Both the position numbers and the translations under genes were made by a program. A model generated the notes under the pieces. That model was given only the letters and a program-made list of their open reading frames with translations. It was not told the DNA's origin and did not search any database. Shown here piece after piece: positions 41,019 through 49,879 of a stretch of DNA of 64,000 nucleotides. Source of the DNA: an uncultured Ignavibacteriota bacterium (lineage in GTDB: Bacteria > Bacteroidota > Ignavibacteria > UBA10030 > UBA8401); contig CAIOTF010000023.1 in assembly GCA_903861125.1 (NCBI GenBank), forward strand, positions 434,001-498,000. The letters are read 5' to 3'. Positions within the stretch are counted from its first letter, which is position 1, and each line of letters opens with the position of its first letter.

Positions 41019-42008
41019 TTATTTCAATATCGCATCAATTTCAGTAAGTTCATTTGCCGCGAATTCGGTGTTGTGAAGGCACTGCAGCGAATCCGATAAT
41101 TGTTCAGGCTTGCTTGCTCCAATCAATACGGAGGTGATCCGTTTATCTTTCAGAATCCACGACAGCGCCATTTGGGCCAGGGATTGGCCCCGCTTTTTTG
41201 CGATCTCATTCAATCTGCGGATCTGCTGGATCCTTGCTTCGGTGATATGCTCCGGCTTCAAAAATCCGTCGGGCTTTCCCGCACGCGAATCATCCGGTAT
41301 TCCATTCAGATAACGATTAGTGAGCAATCCTTGCGCCAGAGGTGAGAAGGGAATGCAGCCGACACCATTCTGTTCAAGCACATCAAGCAGTCCTCCTTCA
41401 ACCCAGCGGTCGAACATGGAATATTTCGGCTGATGGATCAGACACGGTGTTCCCAACTGCTTCAATATTTCTATGGCTGCTTTCGCTTCCTCTGCTTTAT
41501 AATTCGAAATGCCGACATACAATGCTTTTCCCTGACGCACGATCAGGTCCAGCGCGGACATTATTTCTTCCAGCGGCGTTTCACGGTCCGGGCGGTGATG
41601 ATAAAAAATATCGACATACTCCAGCCCCATGCGTTTCAAACTTTGATCAAGGCTTGATACAAGATATTTTTTTGAACCCCACTCGCCGTATGGTCCTTCC
41701 CACATGTAATATCCTGCCTTCGAAGATATAATCAGTTCGTCGCGATGGCCAAGAAGGTCCTGCTTCAGTATTTTCCCGAAATTTTCTTCGGCCGAACCGG
41801 GAGGCGGTCCGTAATTGTTGGCGAGATCGAAATGTGTGATGCCGCTGTCGAATGCAAGATGGATAATACGCCGGCAGTTTTCGTAGTTGTCCACGTGGCC
41901 GAAATTGTGCCACAGGCCGAGCGATACAGCGGGAAGTTTAATTCCGCTCTTACCGCAGCGGCGGTATTCCATTGATTGATAACGTTGTGATGAAGGAAGG
42001 TAAGGCAT
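41019..42008 (-). CDS. gpr: Aldo/keto reductase, YghZ (L-glyceraldehyde 3-phosphate reductase) type
   Basis: NADPH-dependent reductase of 329 residues, closely matching E. coli YghZ. It starts MPYLPSSQRYQSMEYRRCGKSG, then SLGLWHNFGHV, THFDLANNYGPPPGSAEENFG with the catalytic Asp and Tyr, IISSKAGYYMW with the Lys, and VDIFYHHRPD with the His. It ends MALSWILKDKRITSVLIGASKPEQL. The C-terminus is about 15 residues shorter than the E. coli protein. The ATG at 42008 aligns with the E. coli start; a TTG at 42020 would add four residues. Confidence 0.93.
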   Translation of the reverse strand: MPYLPSSQRYQSMEYRRCGKSGIKLPAVSLGLWHNFGHVDNYENCRRIIHLAFDSGITHFDLANNYGPPPGSAEENFGKILKQDLLGHRDELIISSKAGYYMWEGPYGEWGSKKYLVSSLDQSLKRMGLEYVDIFYHHRPDRETPLEEIMSALDLIVRQGKALYVGISNYKAEEAKAAIEILKQLGTPCLIHQPKYSMFDRWVEGGLLDVLEQNGVGCIPFSPLAQGLLTNRYLNGIPDDSRAGKPDGFLKPEHITEARIQQIRRLNEIAKKRGQSLAQMALSWILKDKRITSVLIGASKPEQLSDSLQCLHNTEFAANELTEIDAILK

Positions 42009-42076
42009 GACGGCTCTCAAAATATTGTTTTAGCAGTGTACTGAATATTTCATCTGATAACAATATCGGTTTTTGC

Positions 42077-42085
42077 TGTGGATAA
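42077..42085 (-). promoter_or_regulatory. Isolated DnaA-box match
   Basis: TGTGGATAA is the exact complement of the consensus TTATCCACA. It lies in the 170-bp gap between the yghZ-like and DsbA-like genes. Single 9-mers occur by chance at about this frequency, so binding is uncertain. Confidence 0.25.
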
Positions 42086-42179
42086 TCGAGGGTAAACAGA
42101 GAGACCAAGAAAAGATTTATTTAAGAAAAACGGTATTCCTTGTTTCCAAAAAATCCCGTTATAACAACGTGGAGTTCGA

Positions 42180-42812
42180 TCATCCTCCGGAAGCTTTTTT
42201 CAACATTTGTAGAAATAGTTCGCTCGGCTGTGCACCGGAGACTGCATATGTATTGTCAAAAACAAAGAACGGCACACCGCGTGCGCCGACCTGTTGTGCT
42301 TCGTAGATATCGTTGTTCACGGCATCGGCAAAACCGGTTCCGGAAAGCATTGCTCGCGTTTCATCCGCATTCAACCCTGCTTCCGCCGCCAGAGCAACGA
42401 GCGTTTCGTGATCGGCGGTGTTCTTCCCTTCGGTGAAGTACGCTTTGAAGAGAGCCTCTTCCACGGCGTCCTGTTTGCCGTACCGCTTGGCAAAATGGGA
42501 GAGCCGGTGAGCATCGAATGAATTTGCAGCGATCGCTTTGTCGAAATCGTATTGTAAGCCGACCTCGGCCGCCATCGCCGTCACGCGGTCATTCATCTGT
42601 TTTGCCTGAGCAACAGAAATTCCTTTGTGTTCCGCCAAAAAATCGTTGATGCTCTTTGACGGATCGGTTTTCATGTCGGGATTGAGTTGAAAACTTTTCC
42701 ATTCAATCTCCACATGTTCTTTGCCGGGAAATTGCTCAAGTGCGTTTTCAAATCGCCGTTTGCCGATGTAACAGAACGGACACATCACGTCGGACCAGAT
42801 CTCAACTTTCAT
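42180..42812 (-). CDS. DsbA-family (FrnE-like) thiol oxidoreductase
   Basis: A 210-residue cytosolic thioredoxin-fold protein with inserted helices. The active site is CPFCYIG near the N-terminus (VMCPFCYIGKRRFENAL). The FrnE hallmarks are RLSHFAKRYGKQDAVEEALFKAYF and the cis-Pro region GARGVPFFVFDNTYAVSGAQP. No signal peptide. FrnE-type proteins act as intracellular disulfide isomerases or oxidoreductases. It lies 26 bp upstream of the MFS gene on the other side, same strand. Confidence 0.92.
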   Translation of the reverse strand: MKVEIWSDVMCPFCYIGKRRFENALEQFPGKEHVEIEWKSFQLNPDMKTDPSKSINDFLAEHKGISVAQAKQMNDRVTAMAAEVGLQYDFDKAIAANSFDAHRLSHFAKRYGKQDAVEEALFKAYFTEGKNTADHETLVALAAEAGLNADETRAMLSGTGFADAVNNDIYEAQQVGARGVPFFVFDNTYAVSGAQPSELFLQMLKKASGG

Positions 42813-42839
42813 ACGATTACATTTTGGTGAGCGATACTG

Positions 42840-44114
42840 TTAATGGAGTGGGTCCGGCGAAGGTTGCGACTGATGACCGGCCTTTTGCTTTTCTTCCACA
42901 AGTTTGTTGATCATATACATCATTCCCACCCCCGCGAACATCAGCGTAACGCACGTATACCCGAGCACATTATAATTCTGCAGCGGTCCCTGATTTACCT
43001 GAACGATGATCATCCCGGCAAACACTGATGCAATGCCTCCCGAGATTTGCTGCAGTGAAGAATTGATACTCATAAATGCTCCGCGGTCCGGTAATTCCGG
43101 TACCGCCGTCATCAAGGTTGTGGCGGGGATCATTCGCGACATGATTCCCGAAAAGAGGACGATATTAATCATTACCACCTGCCACAATGGCGTTATAGAA
43201 AGATTTGTATAATAAATTATCGCAATGCCGGCAATAATGGTTCCGATAACAAACATTCTGAATTTTCCTACCGTATCACTGATTCTGCCGACAACCGGAA
43301 GAATTATGATTGTTGCCATGCCGGTGAACATGAAGACAAATGGTAGATGTGTCTGAGTGATGCCGATATTGTTTACAAGGAATGCGCTGGAGAACGGCAT
43401 CATTAAAAATCCGCCGATGGTAAGGGTGGCCGTTGTTGCAAATGCCTTTAAATAATTCGGCTTGGAGATCGTTTTTTGCAGATGCCTGAACGCATTATGA
43501 TCCGCCGATCGCTGAATAGAAAGGTGCGTATCGATGGGACGAACCATTTTCATCATAGCAATGCCTGCCGGAATTCCGATGGCAACAATAAGCATGAACG
43601 GCGCATGCCAGCCGATGACATTTGCCAGAAAAATTCCGAGAGGTATTCCGGCCACCTGCGCTACAGCAAATGACATCTGAACGAAACCCATCACGCGGCT
43701 TCGTACATTCATATCGAAAATATCGGTGACGATCGCCAGCGACACCGATGCGATTACGCCGCCGAAAATACCGGTAACAATGCGAGCGCCGAGCAGAAAA
43801 AAATAATTGGTTGCGATGCCGCAGAGAAATGTGCCGACAATGAATCCGGCATAAAAAAACAACAGAAATTTCTTCCGGTCATACTTATCGGCAAAACCGG
43901 CGGCAAGAAAACCGGAGATTCCTGCACTAAAGGCATAGGCGGAGACGATCGTTCCGAATTGTGCCGGCGTTACCCCCATTGTTTTCATCAACAAAGCTCC
44001 GAGCGGCGCAATGATGATGAAATCCAGGATTACCGTAAACTGGATGAACGCCAGAACGGCGATGATAAAAATCTGATAACGGGTGAATGTCTTATCTTTT
44101 AGTAGCTTGGCCAT
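42840..44114 (-). CDS. MFS transporter
   Basis: A 424-residue, 12-helix major facilitator. Helix 1 is followed by the loop 2-3 motif GFADKYDRKKFLLFF, a variant of GxLaDrxGrkxxl, and helix 4 has RIVTGIFGGVIASVSLAIVTDIF as in DHA1 drug exporters. A 30-residue cytoplasmic loop joins the halves. Substrate unknown. A 19-bp palindrome (44141-44159) lies 27 bp before the start codon, so repressor control is plausible. Confidence 0.9.
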   Translation of the reverse strand: MAKLLKDKTFTRYQIFIIAVLAFIQFTVILDFIIIAPLGALLMKTMGVTPAQFGTIVSAYAFSAGISGFLAAGFADKYDRKKFLLFFYAGFIVGTFLCGIATNYFFLLGARIVTGIFGGVIASVSLAIVTDIFDMNVRSRVMGFVQMSFAVAQVAGIPLGIFLANVIGWHAPFMLIVAIGIPAGIAMMKMVRPIDTHLSIQRSADHNAFRHLQKTISKPNYLKAFATTATLTIGGFLMMPFSSAFLVNNIGITQTHLPFVFMFTGMATIIILPVVGRISDTVGKFRMFVIGTIIAGIAIIYYTNLSITPLWQVVMINIVLFSGIMSRMIPATTLMTAVPELPDRGAFMSINSSLQQISGGIASVFAGMIIVQVNQGPLQNYNVLGYTCVTLMFAGVGMMYMINKLVEEKQKAGHQSQPSPDPLH

Positions 44115-44140
44115 AACGAGTGTTTAATTGAAACGAGTGT

Positions 44141-44159
44141 TTGATATTATTGATATCAA
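44141..44159. promoter_or_regulatory. Palindrome upstream of the MFS gene (candidate operator)
   Basis: The arms TTGATAT (44141-44147) and ATATCAA (44153-44159) are separated by five bases. They are the same 7-bp half-sites as in the SPFH operon palindrome. A second palindrome, ATATAGGA and TCCTATAT (44159-44180), adjoins it. MarR- and TetR-type regulators bind sites of this size, but no regulator gene is adjacent. Confidence 0.45.
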
Positions 44160-44261
44160 TATAGGAGGAAATTCCTATATGTATTACTCAAAAAATACTG
44201 TATTTCCGCTCAATACCGCGTTCTCTCGGAATATTTGAGCGTTAGGATGTTTTTTTCCGGA

Positions 44262-46604
44262 TCATTTTAAGAGCAACAGTTTTTTTGTTAGGACCGCATT
44301 ATTCGCCTTCAGACGAAGAAGATAGATGCCCGAACTCACGGATAATCCGCTGCGCAATTTTCCGTTCCATTGCAGAATATGCGTTCCGGCTTGGCTGCCA
44401 CCCGCCGTGTAACTCCAAACGGATCGTCCCATAATATCAACAATATCGACAGCAACATCGCTTACGGTCGGCAGTCGGTATTGGATCGTGGTCGCCGGAT
44501 TGAACGGATTAGGAAAAACATCAACATCAAACCGATCTGGAAGGGAGTGTGTCTGTTCGGTAAGCGTAATCATTGAGTTTGCGGCAAGAGGAGTTGGATT
44601 CATCGAACCCCACATTGAAGACCCATTTGGGTACCGGCCGAATGAAACATTTGCTTTCTGCGCACCAAACGAGATTGAATCAAGCACGCTCACACCGTTG
44701 CTATCGGTCAGCGCAATGTATTCGCCGCCGGCGCTCAATTTAAATCCGGCATGAATGCCCGGCTGCGTTGTATCTTCATCGCACCAGACGATAAGATACT
44801 GGTTGGATCCGATTGCTAAGTTTGCCTGTTTGAATTTCCATTTTGCGAGAGAGGTCGATTTATCCGTAAGAAATTTATTGGTAAGAATCACAGGCTGCGA
44901 TGTTGGATTATAAAGTTCTACCCAATCGTCAAATTGTCCAGAGGGATCGGCAAATGTTGTGTTGTCCGCCATGAATTCGTTGATGACAACCGATTGAGCA
45001 GAAGGAGATGAAGTTGTGATCGTTATCGAATCCTTTGCAGGATAGAGTTGAGCACGATCAAGAGAATCTAAAATAAAAATTCTGAACGAACCGGATCGCA
45101 CCATGTTCAACGGTGGAATTACGCCGGTCCATCGATCGAACTCATCTGCGCGTTTTGCAGCAACAAACGGAGCAGGGGACATGGCAATAACCGTCACAGT
45201 CGAAGAACCATTCGGTGTGAATTGTATACTGACTTTTTTAAGTCCCGCCGCCCCGAAGCAAGAGGCGCTAACGGTGATGGAATCAGATGGCCGGGGATGG
45301 ACCGGCTTTACATCCATGCGATAGACAACGGGAGCCGCATCAACAAAACGTAATTGGTTGAGAAGAGACGAATTTCTGGTGTTCACAAATTCTCTTAGTC
45401 CGAACTTTACATGGAGCTTGCTGAACGCACCGGCCGAGTAGGAATTCTGAAAGTCGTTAACCGAAAAACCGTAGTCGAGCGTTCGGTACGTATCCTCAAT
45501 TGCCGCCGTAGTAATTGTATCCTTTATCCGGTTTAATCTGCTCTCCCACACCGGAAGCGAGTAAACGTGAGCGCGGTAAAAGCTCAAAAAATGTGTGTAG
45601 AGATTACGGTATTCATTATTAGCCATTAATTTTTCCCATAAGGGACGTGCACCGGCAACTGCTTTAGGATAATTGTACGGATCGGCAGCTGCCCAATTGG
45701 TGTTGAACCAATCGACCCCGAATGTATTGTCATAATCGTATGGAATGAGCGTGAATTTCCCCTTGGATGGATCGTGATAGAGATAATAATTGTTCATCAA
45801 CGAACGGTAATCATCCCAGCTTCCCACGAGCGTATTGACGGCGAAATATTGCAGAACGCCGTAAACATCCAATATGGTTTCGATCGAATCAGCGAACGTA
45901 TTTGAAGGAGTATTGTTGATTATATCGATCAATCGTGCCAGTTTGGAAAAATCCCCTACATCTTCGTTCGTTCCAAGTTCGTATGCCGGCGTTGAACCGT
46001 TCATGATATTTTTATAGAGGTTCGGATCGGCGCCGAGGTATTTCAGGTCTGCGGGGTAGAGACACTTCCACAAATTACCACTGTCGTCCGCGAAATTTTT
46101 TTTCAGGAATTCTTCGTCGACATGCTCAACGGAAACGTACAGGCCATAATACTTTCCGTTAATATACACGCGCACATGATTGGCGCGCGAGGCGATGATT
46201 CCCATATCCCGGAAGAGATCGAACGATAATTTGCTGCGAATAATAGAAGGATCGTTGTGCTCGCCGTTTAAATTCAGTTTTTCCACACCGTGGAAATTTT
46301 TCCCTTTAACGAAGGAATTGAATGATAGTTTGAATGATTTCTTTTTTGCCGTGCGCGAAGTGTTGCCCCGCAGCCGGAAACCGACCGTATCGACGGTTTC
46401 ATCAATCGACCAATTCCGAAATCGCATCGACGCAACATGTTCACTGTCGCTCTGAACATTATTGTAGATCCACTGAAGTTTAGCGGCGTCGATGGTGATA
46501 TCGATCCGCGCCATCGTTGAATCCGAATAGAGCCTCCAGCTATCATCGGTTTGGGCGGCAACAGGAAGGAACGGGAAGAGGAAAAGTACAACGAACAGTT
46601 TCAT
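44262..46604 (-). CDS. Secreted CotH-kinase/lamin-tail protein with C-terminal sorting domain
   Basis: A 780-residue exported protein. A signal peptide (cleaved near VAAQ) is followed by the CotH kinase-like domain (about 30-380, FRLRGNTSRTAKKKSFKLSF, LNGEHNDPSIIRSKLSFDLFRDMG and TLIPYDYDNTFGVDW). Then come an Ig-like stretch (PVHPRPSDSITVSASCFGAAGL), a lamin-tail domain (about 535-660, VVINEFMADNTTFADPSG) and a FlgD-like sorting domain (from about 690, DVFPNPFNPATTIQYRLP, ending LTKKLLLLK). The domain set is shared with the 997-residue protein in this window, but only one lamin-tail copy is present. Confidence 0.88.
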   Translation of the reverse strand: MKLFVVLFLFPFLPVAAQTDDSWRLYSDSTMARIDITIDAAKLQWIYNNVQSDSEHVASMRFRNWSIDETVDTVGFRLRGNTSRTAKKKSFKLSFNSFVKGKNFHGVEKLNLNGEHNDPSIIRSKLSFDLFRDMGIIASRANHVRVYINGKYYGLYVSVEHVDEEFLKKNFADDSGNLWKCLYPADLKYLGADPNLYKNIMNGSTPAYELGTNEDVGDFSKLARLIDIINNTPSNTFADSIETILDVYGVLQYFAVNTLVGSWDDYRSLMNNYYLYHDPSKGKFTLIPYDYDNTFGVDWFNTNWAAADPYNYPKAVAGARPLWEKLMANNEYRNLYTHFLSFYRAHVYSLPVWESRLNRIKDTITTAAIEDTYRTLDYGFSVNDFQNSYSAGAFSKLHVKFGLREFVNTRNSSLLNQLRFVDAAPVVYRMDVKPVHPRPSDSITVSASCFGAAGLKKVSIQFTPNGSSTVTVIAMSPAPFVAAKRADEFDRWTGVIPPLNMVRSGSFRIFILDSLDRAQLYPAKDSITITTSSPSAQSVVINEFMADNTTFADPSGQFDDWVELYNPTSQPVILTNKFLTDKSTSLAKWKFKQANLAIGSNQYLIVWCDEDTTQPGIHAGFKLSAGGEYIALTDSNGVSVLDSISFGAQKANVSFGRYPNGSSMWGSMNPTPLAANSMITLTEQTHSLPDRFDVDVFPNPFNPATTIQYRLPTVSDVAVDIVDIMGRSVWSYTAGGSQAGTHILQWNGKLRSGLSVSSGIYLLRLKANNAVLTKKLLLLK

Positions 46605-46736
46605 ATGCGAAAATCTTTCCGGTTACAACACGGGAACCAGGGCGCAGAAATTTACACGATCAATGATTATGTATTACTATTGAATTGTAAAAACAAAAAG
46701 TTGGAGAAGCTTCCGTTACCGATCGTTATCACCGTT

Positions 46737-47303
46737 TTATTGTATCATCCCGAACTTTTTGTTCCGCTCAGTCATGGAAAGAAAATATTTCAAACGCTTC
46801 CCAAACATTTCAGGCCTGATCCTCGATGCATCAATCCATCCGATACGTATCCGTCTGTAGAAAAGAGGAAAGCGCCGGTAGTTCTTCCACGCCTCCGGAT
46901 GTTGTTTGATTTTGTCGAGAATATCTTTCGGGCAGACAAAGTTGGATCGTGTTCCCGTGAGTGAAGAAAGATGGCGCGCGATTTTATCGAGTCCCGCCTT
47001 CGTCATCTTTCGCGACTTGATCAGCCGTCTAACCCGTTCTTTGTTTAATTCCGACAACTCGCTCTTCGGTCTGCGCGGTGTGAAGCGCTGCGTAAATTTT
47101 TCAGTATCGAGCGATTTAACGGTGCTGTCGATCCAGCCGTAACACAGTGCCTCTTCAACGGCATCGTTGTACGGAATTCGTTTTTTTCCTGAACCCTTTT
47201 TATGATAGATCAGCCAGATCTCTTTAGCCGTTGAGTGGTTTTTACGCAGCCACGCCCGCCACGCTTTTCGGTTCGTTACACACAATGTTCTTCCGATAAT
47301 CAT
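46737..47303 (-). CDS. YdeI/OmpD-associated family protein
   Basis: A 188-residue soluble protein. It matches the YdeI family in CVTNRKAWRAWLRKNHSTAKEIWLIYHKK, PYNDAVEEALCYGWIDSTVKSLD, TQRFTPRRPKSELSELNKERVRRLI and the C-terminal YRRFPLFYRRIRIGWIDASRIRPE. Members are linked to antimicrobial peptide resistance in Salmonella and to 'bacteriocin protection', but the biochemical role is not known. Confidence 0.85.
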   Translation of the reverse strand: MIIGRTLCVTNRKAWRAWLRKNHSTAKEIWLIYHKKGSGKKRIPYNDAVEEALCYGWIDSTVKSLDTEKFTQRFTPRRPKSELSELNKERVRRLIKSRKMTKAGLDKIARHLSSLTGTRSNFVCPKDILDKIKQHPEAWKNYRRFPLFYRRIRIGWIDASRIRPEMFGKRLKYFLSMTERNKKFGMIQ

Positions 47304-47331
47304 TTAAAATGCACCGTTCGCATTATTACGA

Positions 47332-47706
47332 TTATGCCGGGACAAGCCACTCTTTTGCGTCGTCGGCCGTTGAAAAAACCTTCACGTTTACTCCAAGAAT
47401 GTTTGCAAGATTCTCAGCGAAGGCCACTGTTGTCCGGTGATGGTCCTTGTCGAGATCCACATAGGCAATGCGCATTTTGTGATCGCGTGCGTACCGCGCC
47501 TGTGTTCGTATGATCTCGAACAGATCGAATGTATCCAATCCGGATCCGGCAAGATGATCTTCGATCAACACGGTTGTGCAGCGGTGTTCAACCACCGCTT
47601 TCTGAATATCAGACAGATACTGCGCAACATTCGTTATTGTATTGCTTCCCTCAACAAGGGCATGAATGTAGTTTTGATTGAAAGATATGGTAATGGAATA
47701 TGGCAT
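47332..47706 (-). CDS. Small STAS/SpoIIAA-like protein
   Basis: 124 residues from the ATG at 47706; an upstream start would run into the neighbouring gene's coding region. The strand-helix order (ITISFNQNYIHALVEGSNTI, YLSDIQKAVVEHRCTTVLIEDHL, TFDLFEIIRTQARYARDHKMRIAYVDL, VKVFSTADDAKEWL) fits the SpoIIAA-like STAS fold of roughly this length. No phosphorylatable Ser motif is evident. It follows the heme-binding gene with 14 bp between them. Confidence 0.6.
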   Translation of the reverse strand: MPYSITISFNQNYIHALVEGSNTITNVAQYLSDIQKAVVEHRCTTVLIEDHLAGSGLDTFDLFEIIRTQARYARDHKMRIAYVDLDKDHHRTTVAFAENLANILGVNVKVFSTADDAKEWLVPA

Positions 47707-47720
47707 AGATGATAAAATTA

Positions 47721-48218
47721 TCAGCGCTTGCGTGCTTTTAAACTGTCCGGATGGAACATCACCTTCATCGAGTCGCGCGTTACCTGTATCCACGCATATA
47801 AAAGTTCCCTCTGATGATCCGTCAGCACCGCGTCCTTGTGTATCAGCGTGTATGATGGGAGAGGCATCTCCCCCTCTTTTATCAGCTCAGCCGCCTGCTC
47901 AAGTTTTCGGAATTGCCGACGCGGCCGATAGGATGCAAATTCGGAAAAGTTCAGATCTTTTTTTCCGCCTTGAATATGGTTATTCAGAAATCGCGCAGCC
48001 GGTTGTACCTCGGCATACCACGGATAACGGGTGTTGTTGCTGTGACAATCATAACATGCTACCGTTAAGATCGACTCAATACTATCCGGCACAGGGTAGA
48101 GCGTTGAAATGTGTTTTGATTGATCGTTGGAATTGTTTTTTGCCGGACGGTCGAACTGCATTCCCAGCAAGAGAACCACAAGCGCCGCGAAGATGTAGAT
48201 AACGATTTTTTTCAGCAT
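47721..48218 (-). CDS. Heme-binding domain (Haem_bd) protein
   Basis: A 165-residue membrane-anchored protein. An N-terminal uncleaved helix (3-20) leads to a cytochrome-type heme attachment motif Cys55-Tyr-Asp-Cys58-His59 followed by SNNTRYPWYAEVQPAA. This is the hallmark of the Haem_bd family found in Bacteroidota. The conserved GEMPLPSYTLIHKDAVLTDHQR segment supplies the distal part. Probably a periplasmic redox or sensing protein. Confidence 0.85.
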   Translation of the reverse strand: MLKKIVIYIFAALVVLLLGMQFDRPAKNNSNDQSKHISTLYPVPDSIESILTVACYDCHSNNTRYPWYAEVQPAARFLNNHIQGGKKDLNFSEFASYRPRRQFRKLEQAAELIKEGEMPLPSYTLIHKDAVLTDHQRELLYAWIQVTRDSMKVMFHPDSLKARKR

Positions 48219-48323
48219 AGCCTTCCTTTGTGTTGGTGGTGTTATGTTTGTCTATGACATTGTCGATTGTTTGAAACGCTGTTGAGAAATAGGCGCGTAG
48301 AATATGATCGCACATCTGTAATA

Positions 48324-49790
48324 TTATACATCAAACCATGTTTCAGTCATAGCCGACAGCGTGCCATTCTCATTTTTATGATGATATTCGTTGGAGTGCT
48401 GATTATACGCGTAATCATTCTGCCAGACCGCAATATTTTTTTCGATCTGTGCCAACGCACCGGTGATATGATTCACTTCTTCGTTTGTAGTGGTGGGGTG
48501 AAGGGAGATGCGTACCCAGCCCGGTTTTTCGGAAAGATCGCCTGCATCGATCTTGTCGGTGATCTGTTTTGAATGCTGCGGATCGACATGCAGAAGATAA
48601 TGCCCGTATGTTCCGGCGCACGAACATCCGCCGCGTGCCTGTATGCCAAACCGGTCGTTCAGGATCTTCACGACAAGATTATAATGGATGTTGTCGAAAT
48701 AGAACGAGAACATGCACAAACGGTCTTCAATGGAATCGGCCAATAGTTTAAGATGGGGGATCGGTCTCATTTTTTTGAACATCGCTGCAGCAAGTTCGTG
48801 TTCGCGGGCGGCAATGTTCTTAATTCCCATCCGATCCTTCAGTTGCACCGCAAGCGATGCTTTGATTGCCTGTAAAAATCCCGGTGTGCCGCCGTCTTCG
48901 CGTATTTCTATATCAGGAGAGAACTTGTGCTGTCCCCACGGATTTGTCCACAACACGGTGCCTCCGCCGGGCTGATCGGGAGATTCCAGCGTATACAGAT
49001 GCTTGTTGAAAAGAATTACTCCGGGTGTACCCGGGCCGCCGAGAAATTTATGCGGAGAAAAGATAATTGCATCCAGGCGTTCGTTCTTTTCCGCGGGATG
49101 CATGTCCATCGCTACATACGGTGCGCTTGCTGCAAAATCGACAATAGCGATTCCGCCGTGTTCATGCATAATTTTAGCAAGCTCGTGATATGGCGAACAT
49201 ATCCCGGTAACATTCGAACAGGCGGAGAATGAACCGATCTTCATTGAACGGTTCTGATATTTTTTCAAGGCACTCCGCAACGCATCGGTGTCAACAAGTC
49301 CGTTGGCGGACGGTTCAAGCACGCAGACATCGGCAATCGTTTCATACCACGTTGTTTGATTAGAATGGTGTTCCATGTGAGTAACGAATACGACAGGACG
49401 ATCAGCGTCGGAAAGGACAATAGAATTCCGGAATTTATCCGGGATTTTTACACCCAGAATCCGCTGGAATTTATTGATCGCCGTCGTCATCCCTGTTCCC
49501 ACAAACAGCAGCACATCGTCCGCATCGGCGTTAACATGCTTCTTGATGATCTCGTGTGCATGATGATACGCATGCGTCATGAGACCGCCGGTGATTGATG
49601 ATTCAGAATGCGTGTTGCCGACAAACGGCCCGAACGATTCAAGCATCTTTTTTTCTATCGGTCCATACAAGCGCCCGCTGGCCGTCCAATCAGAATAGAT
49701 TAGCGGTTGTTCGCCGTATTGTGACCGAAAAACGGCATCAATGCCTACAATGTTTGTCCGGAATTGCCGGAAGTATTCTTCATAATTCAT
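48324..49790 (-). CDS. Aminotransferase class V / cysteine desulfurase-like PLP enzyme
   Basis: A 488-residue fold-type I PLP enzyme. Motifs are YSDWTASGRLYGPIE, VLLFVGTGMTTAINKFQR, VTHMEHHSNQTTWYE, IAIVDFAASAPYVAMDMHP and the PLP Lys in FSPHKFLGGPGTPGVILF (about residue 247). A Cys-rich loop RGGCSCAGTYGHYLL occurs where desulfurases carry the catalytic Cys. It belongs to a SufS/Csd-related group of larger proteins whose substrate is not established. No suf/isc genes are near. Confidence 0.85.
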   Translation of the reverse strand: MNYEEYFRQFRTNIVGIDAVFRSQYGEQPLIYSDWTASGRLYGPIEKKMLESFGPFVGNTHSESSITGGLMTHAYHHAHEIIKKHVNADADDVLLFVGTGMTTAINKFQRILGVKIPDKFRNSIVLSDADRPVVFVTHMEHHSNQTTWYETIADVCVLEPSANGLVDTDALRSALKKYQNRSMKIGSFSACSNVTGICSPYHELAKIMHEHGGIAIVDFAASAPYVAMDMHPAEKNERLDAIIFSPHKFLGGPGTPGVILFNKHLYTLESPDQPGGGTVLWTNPWGQHKFSPDIEIREDGGTPGFLQAIKASLAVQLKDRMGIKNIAAREHELAAAMFKKMRPIPHLKLLADSIEDRLCMFSFYFDNIHYNLVVKILNDRFGIQARGGCSCAGTYGHYLLHVDPQHSKQITDKIDAGDLSEKPGWVRISLHPTTTNEEVNHITGALAQIEKNIAVWQNDYAYNQHSNEYHHKNENGTLSAMTETWFDV

Positions 49791-49879
49791 AGAGTAAAAC
49801 TACGAAAATAGGAGATAAGATGGTAGGAAGATTTAGCAATAACGCGGCACAGATGCTTGAAGAAGAGGCCGGCTCAATT

